Shown: positions 57,716 to 64,000 of the stretch, piece by piece
Numbering within the stretch: position 1 is the first letter of the stretch
Layout of the letters: each line of letters begins with the position of its first letter
Source: Actinophytocola sp035634895
Lineage (GTDB): Bacteria; Actinomycetota; Actinomycetes; Mycobacteriales; Pseudonocardiaceae
Assembly: GCF_035634895.1 (NCBI RefSeq)
Contig: NZ_DASQCC010000185.1
Span: 22,860-86,859, forward strand
Reading direction: 5' to 3'
DNA length: 64,000 nucleotides
Translations under genes and position numbers: made by a program
Notes under the pieces: generated by a model
The model's database searches: none
The model's input: the letters and a program-made list of their open reading frames with translations, nothing else
What the model was told of the DNA's origin: nothing

Positions 57716-58591
57716 GTGCGAAAACATCCGAGAAGGCACTCCGTGCGACGGACCTGGGCGATGGCGGCAGCGGTCGTCCTCGGCGCCGGCGTGGCCTTCG
57801 CCGTCGTCACCAACGGCGGCACGAGCGCGGGGGCCGACCAGGCCAAACCACCCGCCACGGCGCCCACCCAGGCGGCGGGGCAGAAGGGGAAGGGCACGAC
57901 CACGAGCCCGCCCCCACCGGCCGCGGTCCTGCCGTTCAACGCGAAGATCACCTCGGCCGACATCCCGGTGCCGGGCGGCGGGGTGCGCAGCGGCGGCTGC
58001 AGCGGCTCGCTGATCGCGCCCGAGTGGATCATCACGGCCGGGCACTGCTTCCACGACATCGACGACAAGCGGATCAGCGGCCCGCCGGACCACACGATCA
58101 CCGTGACCGTCGGCAAGCTGAAGGACAGCGACGCCGGCGGCCACACGGCGCAGGTCGTGGACGTCCGGCAGTCCCCGGTGAACGACATAGCGCTGGCGAA
58201 GCTGTCCTCGGCCGTGCCGAACATCGTCCCGCTGAAGCTCTACGCGGCACCGCCCACGGTCGGCCAGCAGCTGCGGTTCATCGGCTGGGGCTCACGCTCC
58301 GCGACCGTGAAACTCCCGTCCGACAACGTGAAACAGGGTCAGTTCGGCGTGCTGTCGGTCAAGCAGTACACCATCGAGGCCGACTCGCTGGTGCCGCGCA
58401 CCGTGGACAACAGCCCGTGCCCCTGTGACTCCGGCTCCCCGTACTTCACCTCCGACGACGACCGCACCGGCACGCTGGTGGCCGTCGAGAGCTCCGGCCC
58501 GCCGTGCCCGCAGGGGGGCCGCGAGATCATGTCGCGGGTGGACGTCGTCGCCCAGTGGATCCGCGACCAGACCGGCGGCACCGCCGGGTAA
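57716..58591 (+). CDS. Secreted trypsin-like serine protease (S1)
   Basis: 291 aa. Basic N-terminus and signal/anchor segment (VRRTWAMAAAVVLGAGVAFA), then a proline/threonine-rich linker to about residue 70. Catalytic triad: His in IITAGHCFHD, Asp in VNDIALAKL, Ser in PCDSGSPYFT; the oxyanion motif is GDSGxP-like with Cys-Asp-Ser-Gly-Ser-Pro. The pro-region is unclear. GTG 57716, 2 bp after the acyltransferase stop. Convergent with the aldehyde dehydrogenase (3-bp gap). Confidence 0.9.
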   Translation: MRKHPRRHSVRRTWAMAAAVVLGAGVAFAVVTNGGTSAGADQAKPPATAPTQAAGQKGKGTTTSPPPPAAVLPFNAKITSADIPVPGGGVRSGGCSGSLIAPEWIITAGHCFHDIDDKRISGPPDHTITVTVGKLKDSDAGGHTAQVVDVRQSPVNDIALAKLSSAVPNIVPLKLYAAPPTVGQQLRFIGWGSRSATVKLPSDNVKQGQFGVLSVKQYTIEADSLVPRTVDNSPCPCDSGSPYFTSDDDRTGTLVAVESSGPPCPQGGREIMSRVDVVAQWIRDQTGGTAG

Positions 58592-58594
58592 CGG

Positions 58595-60055
58595 TCACGG
58601 CGCCAGGGAGATCAGGACCGACTTGGTGCGGGTGTAGTCGTGCAGCGCCTCCGGCCCGTTCTCGCGGCCGAAGCCGGAGTGCTTGACGCCGCCGAACGGC
58701 ATCGCCGGGTCGAGCATCGCCCAGTCGTTGACCCACACGATCCCGGCGTCGAGGCGCGCGGCGACCCGGTGCGCCCGCGCCACGTCCCGCGTCTGGAGGC
58801 CCGCGGCCAGCCCGTAGGGCGTCGAGTTGGCCAGCTCGACCGCCTCGTCCTCGGTGTCGAACGCCTGCACCGTCAGCACCGGGCCGAAGATCTCCTCCCG
58901 CACGACCCGCGAGTCCGCCGGCAGGTCCGCGAGCACCGTCGGCTGGTGGAAGAACCCGTCGCCGGCGATCCGCTCGCCGCCCGCGACCACCCGCCCGCCC
59001 TCGGACACGGCCACCCGCAGGTACTCCTCGACCTTCGCGAGGTGCCGCTCGGCCGCCATCGGGCCCACGACCGTCGCCTCGTCGAACGGGTCGCCGACCG
59101 GGATGCCCGGCACGGCCTGGGAGAGGATCTCCAGGATCGTCTCGTAGCTTGAGCGGTGCACCAGCAGCCGGGGCCCACCCATGCAGAACTGCCCGGTGTT
59201 GAACACGAACGCCTTGATCACCGCCTCCACGGCCCGCGTCAGGTCCGCGTCCTCGAACACGATGTGTGCCGCGTTCCCGCCCAGCTCCATCGTCACCGGC
59301 TTGAGGTGCTCACCCGCGACCGCGGCGGCGTGCCGGCCAACGGCCGTCGACCCGGTGAACGCGATCTTGTCGACGCCGGGATGCGACAGCAGTGCGTCAC
59401 CCGCGACCGCACCGACCCCCGTGACGACGTTGACCACCCCCGCCGGCACCCCGGCCTCGGTCAGCAGCCCGGCCATCAGCAGCGCGGACAGGGGAGTCTC
59501 GTCGGCCGGCTTGTGCACCACGGTGTTGCCGGCCGCGAGCGCCGGCGCGAGCTTCGTGCTGCTCAGGATGATCGGGAAGTTGAACGGCGTGATGGCCGCG
59601 ACCACCCCCAGCGGCTCCCGGCGCGTGTACGCGTGCGCGGGGAACGGGACCTCGCGGTGGGCGCCCTCGACGGTCAGTGCGAGCGCCGCGTAGTACTCGT
59701 ACGTCTCGGCCGCGGTCGGCACGTCGACGTTGCGGCACAGGGCGATCGGCTTGCCGACGTCGAGCGACTCCACGGCGGCCAGCTCGTCCGCCCTTTCCAT
59801 GATCAGCGCACTCGCCCGCCGCAGGACCCGCGCCCGCTCCCGGGCCGGGGTGTCGCGCCAGCCCGGGAAGGCCGCGCGTGCCGCCGCCACCGCGCCGCCC
59901 ACGTCGGTGGGTGTCGCCGCGGCCGCGGTGGTGACGGTTCGGCCGGTGGCGGGGTCGAGGATGTCGATCCGCTCGCCACCGGCGGCGGGCCGCCAGTGGC
60001 CGGCGACGAAGAGCTGTCCCGGCTCGACCTTCGGACGTCGGTCTACGACGGTCAT
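58595..60055 (-). CDS. Aldehyde dehydrogenase (betaine-aldehyde dehydrogenase-like)
   Basis: 486 aa. Cofactor region ITPFNFPIILSSTKLAPALA, FTGSTAVGRHAAAVAGEHL, general-base Glu in VTMELGGNAAHIVFEDADL, catalytic Cys in NTGQFCMGGPRLLVH near residue 290, and the C-terminal PFGGVKHSGFGRENGPEAL. ATG 60055. Divergent from an AraC regulator that probably controls it. The aldehyde is unknown. Confidence 0.93.
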   Translation of the reverse strand: MTVVDRRPKVEPGQLFVAGHWRPAAGGERIDILDPATGRTVTTAAAATPTDVGGAVAAARAAFPGWRDTPARERARVLRRASALIMERADELAAVESLDVGKPIALCRNVDVPTAAETYEYYAALALTVEGAHREVPFPAHAYTRREPLGVVAAITPFNFPIILSSTKLAPALAAGNTVVHKPADETPLSALLMAGLLTEAGVPAGVVNVVTGVGAVAGDALLSHPGVDKIAFTGSTAVGRHAAAVAGEHLKPVTMELGGNAAHIVFEDADLTRAVEAVIKAFVFNTGQFCMGGPRLLVHRSSYETILEILSQAVPGIPVGDPFDEATVVGPMAAERHLAKVEEYLRVAVSEGGRVVAGGERIAGDGFFHQPTVLADLPADSRVVREEIFGPVLTVQAFDTEDEAVELANSTPYGLAAGLQTRDVARAHRVAARLDAGIVWVNDWAMLDPAMPFGGVKHSGFGRENGPEALHDYTRTKSVLISLAP

Positions 60056-60168
60056 GGGCGACTCCCTCGTCGCGGGCGGCGGCCGGACCGTGTGCCGGCC
60101 GCGGGCCAGGAAACTCCGCTGTCCCCGAGATCGCAACGGGTTCCTGGGATATCGTGCGCATACTGACC

Positions 60169-60186
60169 CACGGAGTGCGCTCCGTG
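60169..60186. promoter_or_regulatory. Inverted repeat CACGGAG-TGCG-CTCCGTG upstream of the AraC gene
   Basis: Perfect 7-base arms ending 14 bp before the AraC start, next to the GGAGG site. Candidate operator or translation-limiting hairpin in the 145-bp divergent gap. Confidence 0.5.
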
Positions 60187-60200
60187 TCCCGGAGGCGCCA

Positions 60201-61157
60201 ATGCACGAGCTGCCCGAGGTGACGCTGCACAGCCAGGACCTCGACGAGACCCGCGACATCGCCACCCGGGTCCTGCACCCGCACAAGCTGTCCGTGGTCG
60301 GCGACGGCCCGTTCGGCATCGCACTGCACGTGGTGTCGCTCGGCGCGCTGAGCATCGGCTGGCTCAGCTACACCACGGCCGTGCGCATCGAGAGCACGCA
60401 CCCCGGCTACTACCAGGTCAACATCCCGGCGGCGGGCCCGATGATGGCGAGGTGTGGTGCCGAGGAGGTGGTCGCGGGCCCCGGCCTCGGGACCGTCTAC
60501 ACGCCCGAACGGCCCGCCGAGTTCACCGTGCCGGCGCCGCTGCTCGCGATGCGGATCGGGCAGCGGGCCCTCAACCACGAGCTGGCGCTGCTGCTGGACC
60601 GGCGGCCCAGGAAACCGGTCGAGCTCGGCCTGGGGCTGGACGTGTCGAGCGGGCGGGGCGCGCGGTGGCTCGCGCTGGTCCAGTCACTGTCCGCCGACCT
60701 CGCCGACCCGAAGGCCCTGATCCGCCAACCGATGGTGGCCGCGCCGTTCGCGCACAGCGTGCTGGCCGGGCTGCTGCTCGCGTCCCGGCACGAGTACTCC
60801 GACGAGCTGGCGGCGCCGGTCGCCGCGGTCGGGCCGCCGACCGTGCGTGCCGCGCAGGCCTACATCGAGGCCAACGCGGACCGGCCGCTCACCGTCACCG
60901 ACATCGCCAAGGCGACCGGTGTGGGCGTGCGGGGACTGCAGCAGGGATTTCATCGCGCCCTCGACATGTCGCCGATGCGGTACCTGCGCCAGGTCCGGCT
61001 GCGCGAGGCACACCGGGAGCTGCGGGCGGCCGACCCGGCGGCCACGACCGTCGGCGACGTCGCGGCGAGGTGGGGGTTCGGCCACCAGGGCCGGTTCGCG
61101 GTCGAGTACCGGCGGCGCTACGGCTGCCCGCCGGCGGAGACGTTGAGGATGACCTGA
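60201..61157 (+). CDS. AraC-family regulator
   Basis: 318 aa. The N-terminal ligand domain, AraC_binding_2-like, about 20-190 (IGWLSYTTAVRIESTHPGYY; VNIPAAGPMMARCG). The C-terminal double helix-turn-helix covers about 215-318 (LTVTDIAKATGVGVRGLQQG; MRYLRQVRLREAHRELRAAD; TVGDVAARWGFGHQGRFAVE). ATG 60201 follows GGAGG. Divergent from the aldehyde dehydrogenase, its probable target. Confidence 0.93.
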   Translation: MHELPEVTLHSQDLDETRDIATRVLHPHKLSVVGDGPFGIALHVVSLGALSIGWLSYTTAVRIESTHPGYYQVNIPAAGPMMARCGAEEVVAGPGLGTVYTPERPAEFTVPAPLLAMRIGQRALNHELALLLDRRPRKPVELGLGLDVSSGRGARWLALVQSLSADLADPKALIRQPMVAAPFAHSVLAGLLLASRHEYSDELAAPVAAVGPPTVRAAQAYIEANADRPLTVTDIAKATGVGVRGLQQGFHRALDMSPMRYLRQVRLREAHRELRAADPAATTVGDVAARWGFGHQGRFAVEYRRRYGCPPAETLRMT

Positions 61158-61201
61158 CGGACCGGGTGTGCGCACCCCAGGCGGCACGCCCGGCCCGTCA
61201 G
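61154..61201. terminator. Long imperfect hairpin between AraC and the four-repeat protein genes
   Basis: CTGACGGACCGGGTGTGC pairs imperfectly with GCACGCCCGGCCCGTCAG; the arm overlaps the AraC stop. Likely bidirectional terminator between convergent genes. Confidence 0.65.
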
Positions 61202-61206
61202 ATGGC

Positions 61207-62115
61207 TCAGCCTGTCGGCACGTTGCCGTTCTTCGCCATCGGCACGGCGAGCTGCCAGCGGGCCTGTAGCGTCGCCTCCTCGGCCGGCAGGCCGGCCAGC
61301 AGCGGGTTGATGTGGGTCAGCCGCAGGGTGAACGGTGCCATCGTCGGCGCGATGATGTCGAACTTCTCCAGGTCGATGTACTGCACGATCTTCAGCACGT
61401 CGTCCGGGATCTTCTGGGCGTTCTTGCGAACCGGCACGCACAGCTGGCGGTTCTCCCTGACCCGCACGTCCGTCGGCTGGACGTCGCTCAACGCCCTGTT
61501 GAGCTGCGTCAGCTTCAGCGTCGTCTCCAGCGGCACCTGCGGCGTCTCCCGGTAGCAGGCCAGGTCGATGAACTCGACGAACCGCAGCACCGCGTCCGGT
61601 GGCTTCTCGTCGTTCTTGATGACCGGCACGCACAGCTGCTCAGGCGCCAGGAGGGTCACCGCCCGGTCGGGGAAGTCCTTGAGCACGGGGTTCAGGTGGC
61701 TCAGCTTCACCGGGAACTGGATGTTCGGCCCACCGATCCGGTAACACGACAGGTCCGTGAACCGGACGAAGTCCAGCACGTCCTCCGGCGGGAGCCGGTC
61801 GTTCTTCATCACCGGGGAGCAGAGCTGGGTGCGTGGGCCGAGACCCTGGATCGTCCACGGCGCCTGGCCGGCCAGCACCGGGTTGAGGTGGGTGAGTGTC
61901 AGCGGCTTCTGCGGCGGCTGGTAGGGGTTGGTGCGGAAGCACTCGAGGTCGAGACTGGACACGTACCGGAACGCGTCCGGCAGTGCCGGCGCCTTGGCCT
62001 CCTGCTGTGGCGCGGAGTTCGCCGCCGTCGCCGCGATCGCGGTGCCGGCCACCGCGGCCACCACGGCCATGACGGCCATGCCGATCCGGGAGCGCAGGAA
62101 TGATCTTCGAACCAT
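61207..62115 (-). CDS. Secreted protein with four Cys-containing repeats
   Basis: 302 aa. Signal peptide RSRIGMAVMAVVAAVAGTAI. Four units of about 60-66 residues follow, starting near 48, 113, 178 and 243: each has a VxxFVxFxDLxCYR-like segment (FVRFTDLSCYR; FVEFIDLACYR), a xLxHLNPVL segment, and ends QLCVPVxKN-like (EQLCVPVIKN; RQLCVPVRKN). The last repeat lacks both Cys, reading IDLEKF and QLAVPMAKN. The pattern recalls DUF7450-like cell-surface repeats; function unknown. ATG 62115. Divergent from the large LuxR regulator. Confidence 0.78.
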   Translation of the reverse strand: MVRRSFLRSRIGMAVMAVVAAVAGTAIAATAANSAPQQEAKAPALPDAFRYVSSLDLECFRTNPYQPPQKPLTLTHLNPVLAGQAPWTIQGLGPRTQLCSPVMKNDRLPPEDVLDFVRFTDLSCYRIGGPNIQFPVKLSHLNPVLKDFPDRAVTLLAPEQLCVPVIKNDEKPPDAVLRFVEFIDLACYRETPQVPLETTLKLTQLNRALSDVQPTDVRVRENRQLCVPVRKNAQKIPDDVLKIVQYIDLEKFDIIAPTMAPFTLRLTHINPLLAGLPAEEATLQARWQLAVPMAKNGNVPTG

Positions 62116-62172
62116 GCCCTGACCTTCTTCTTCTCGTGGGGAGTTGGACGGTGACCATGCAACCGCTGCCCG

Positions 62173-62187
62173 TTAAGCTGCCCTTAA
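62173..62187. promoter_or_regulatory. Inverted repeat TTAAG-CTGCC-CTTAA
   Basis: Perfect 5-base AT-rich arms in the 153-bp divergent gap between the four-repeat protein and the MalT-like regulator. Candidate operator. Confidence 0.45.
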
Positions 62188-62268
62188 GGTGAGCTGAGAG
62201 GGCCGTTACGAACCCGGGTGTGGCGGGCGAACTTCCCATGCACGCGTAGACGCGGCGAGGGGAGCGTC

Positions 62269-64000
62269 GTGACGACCCACCTTCTGGCCAGGCCCCGGCT
62301 GTCCACGCTGCTGGCCGGCACGCGCGCGACCCGCCTGACCACGGTCGTCGCGCCCGCCGGCTACGGCAAGACGGCCCTGCTGACCGGCTGGACCGATCCG
62401 GCACGCACCGCATGGCACACCTGCGCCGCCGACGACCGCGAACCCCGGCCGGCGCTGCGCCATCTGGCCCGGGCGATCCGGGAGGTGCTGCCGGGCCTGG
62501 ACTTCACGATGCCCGCGGTCGCCGGCGACGCGCATGCCGCCGTCGCGACCCTCTGCGACGCGCTGCGTGACGCGGCGCTCGTGCTGGTGCTGGACGACGT
62601 GCACCTGGTGGGCGTCGGGGACCCGTCCGCCCGGCTGCTGGAGGGTCTGTGCCAGCAGCTTCCGCCCGGCGTGCGGCTGATCCTGGCCGGCCGGTGCGCG
62701 CCGCCGTTCCCGGTGCGGCGGCTGCGGGAAGGCGGGCAGCTCGCCGAGCTGACCGCCGACGAGCTGGCGTTCACCGCCGAGGAGACCGCCGCCCTGACCG
62801 CCCAGCTCGGCTCGCCGGCCGATCCCGTGCCGCTGCACCGAACCACCGGCGGCCGGCCGATCGCGGTCCGGCTTCGCGCCGAGGCGGCGCGGCACACCGC
62901 CGAACCACCCGGCGGGTTGTTGGACTGTGTCAACGTGATCACCGACGAACCGACCCGCGCGTTCCTCACCGACGCCGCGGCGTTCCCCCGGTTCCGGCCG
63001 GAACTGCTTGTGGCACTGGGACATCCCGTCGAGATGGCCGCGCGTCTCACCGGGCTGTTCGTCGAGCCGCTGCCGTCGACGGCCGGCTGGTTCGGCGTGG
63101 TCCCGGCGATCGCGGAGCTGTTGCCCGAGACACGTGAGGTGTACGACGTGGCGGCGGACTGGTTCACCGCCAACGACCATCTCGACGAGGCGCTGTCGGC
63201 GCTCGCCGCACTCGGTGACCTCGACCGGATCCAGCGGTTCCTGCACGAGCACGTGGACGAGGTGCTGCGCCAGGGTGGCGCGGACGCGGTGATCGCCGCG
63301 GTCCGCCTGGTGCCGCCGGACTCCCGTGACCACCGGACCTGGCAGCTCGCCGGCGAGGCACACCAGGTCCGTGGCGACTGGGCCAGCGCGCTCGACTGTC
63401 TACAACGCTCTGTCGAGAATGGACGGTGCCTGGCGCCCGCGGTCGCGCGCCGGATCGCGTGGTCACACTACCTGAGCGGGGCCACCGCCGAGGCGCTCGA
63501 CGTCTGCGGCCGCAGCGTGCTGGACGGCGGTGACCCGGCGTCGGAGTCGTTGCTGCACAGCTGCGTCGCGAGCGCACAGTGGGCACGCGGCGAGCTGGCC
63601 GCGTGCCGGACCGCCGCGGCGACGGCCATGACCGTGGCGCGGGAGTGCGGCGACGACGCGGCGCTGGCGGCCGCGCACGCCGTCCTCGCGATGCTCGCCG
63701 CCGCCGGTGGCGACCAGACCGCGCTCACCGAGCACAACGACGCCGGGCTGCGGCACGCCGAGCGTGCCGGGGACGTGCTGAGTGTGATCAGGATCCGCTC
63801 CAACCGGGCGTCCCACCTGATCGAGTCCGGCGACTACCGCGGCGCGCTGGCGGAGCTGGAGGTCGCGTTGCCGCTGGCCGAGCTGACCGGCTTCACCACC
63901 TACCGGGCGTTCTGTCTCAACAACCGCGGCGAGGCCCGTCTCGGCCTCGGTCAGCTCGACGAGGCCGCCGCCGACCTCGTGGCGGCACGCGACATCTTCA
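62269..64000 (+). CDS. MalT-like ATP-binding LuxR-family regulator (3' end outside window)
   Basis: At least 577 residues. Walker A VVAPAGYGKTALLTGWTD at about residue 28 and Walker B ALVLVLDDVHL near 110 mark the STAND/NTPase domain; a winged-helix-like part follows, then TPR-like helices (AVARRIAWSHYLSGATAEAL; CLNNRGEARLGLGQLDEAAA). The C-terminal LuxR DNA-binding domain, expected for the family, lies past the window end. GTG 62269 follows CGAGGGGAG. Divergent from the four-repeat secreted protein, which it may control. Confidence 0.9.
   Translation, partial: MTTHLLARPRLSTLLAGTRATRLTTVVAPAGYGKTALLTGWTDPARTAWHTCAADDREPRPALRHLARAIREVLPGLDFTMPAVAGDAHAAVATLCDALRDAALVLVLDDVHLVGVGDPSARLLEGLCQQLPPGVRLILAGRCAPPFPVRRLREGGQLAELTADELAFTAEETAALTAQLGSPADPVPLHRTTGGRPIAVRLRAEAARHTAEPPGGLLDCVNVITDEPTRAFLTDAAAFPRFRPELLVALGHPVEMAARLTGLFVEPLPSTAGWFGVVPAIAELLPETREVYDVAADWFTANDHLDEALSALAALGDLDRIQRFLHEHVDEVLRQGGADAVIAAVRLVPPDSRDHRTWQLAGEAHQVRGDWASALDCLQRSVENGRCLAPAVARRIAWSHYLSGATAEALDVCGRSVLDGGDPASESLLHSCVASAQWARGELAACRTAAATAMTVARECGDDAALAAAHAVLAMLAAAGGDQTALTEHNDAGLRHAERAGDVLSVIRIRSNRASHLIESGDYRGALAELEVALPLAELTGFTTYRAFCLNNRGEARLGLGQLDEAAADLVAARDIF

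Noticed and set aside
1..64000. tRNA, rRNA, insertion sequence or prophage features
   Set aside because: No TPsiC-type GTTCGAATC context with a cloverleaf, no rRNA segments, and no transposase or integrase proteins were seen in reading the window by eye.

Overview
This is a very GC-rich actinobacterial chromosome segment with G/C in most third codon positions, frequent GTG/TTG starts, GGAGG-type ribosome sites and many ATGA/GTGA stop-start overlaps. A DUF6292-like protein, a DUF5937/ArsR-like regulator, secreted actinomycete hydrolases and orthologues of a mycobacterial cytochrome P450 cluster point to a filamentous Pseudonocardiaceae-type organism (inference; no rRNA or tRNA is present to confirm it). 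I see no phage, integrase, insertion sequence or CRISPR.

Region 1 (1-8452) is a self-contained carbohydrate uptake and oxidation locus: two Gfo/Idh/MocA oxidoreductases, two sugar ABC permeases, an alpha/beta hydrolase, a lipoprotein binding protein, and a LacI regulator fused to a C-terminal DUF6807 (PmoA-like) domain. Four copies of a GAAACCGGTTTC-type palindrome lie in its two divergent promoter regions. A small monooxygenase gene follows.

Region 2 (8885-23029) matches, gene family by gene family, the M. tuberculosis Rv0763c-Rv0771 block: CYP51, ferredoxin, SDR, TetR, CYP123, 6PGDH-like dehydrogenase, CMD-like protein, a second SDR and aldehyde dehydrogenase. Added to it are an orphan Mce protein, a SnoaL-like protein, a hotdog thioesterase, an uncharacterised 420-residue protein and a KstD-like flavoprotein. 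A TGGACAYRTGTCCA palindrome recurs at the promoters and is probably the operator of the TetR protein in the cluster. A 22-bp tandem repeat array in two opposed orientations fills the convergent gap at 14381-14726.

Region 3 (23061-33338) holds a 1002-residue secreted PA14/propeller/CBM/DUF1080 protein, a GNAT acetyltransferase, a BlaI plus M56 peptidase pair with operator-like palindromes next to an alpha/beta hydrolase, a SulP transporter, a PRC-barrel protein and RarA.

Region 4 (33460-44765) is dominated by secreted enzymes: a TIM-barrel glycosidase with a discoidin domain, an M74-like murein endopeptidase, a DUF1906 protein with peptidoglycan-binding domains, and a GH54/CBM42 arabinofuranosidase. 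LacI/CebR-like GC-centred palindromes sit at the promoters, although no LacI gene is adjacent.

Region 5 (44807-64000) contains an MMPL transporter coupled to a two-component system, a second sugar ABC importer without an ATPase, an ECF41-type sigma factor beside an NAD(P)-binding reductase, a GT39-like membrane glycosyltransferase, an alanine racemase 5' remnant, an acyltransferase, an S1 protease, an aldehyde dehydrogenase with a divergent AraC regulator, a secreted four-repeat protein, and the start of a MalT-like LuxR regulator that runs off the window.
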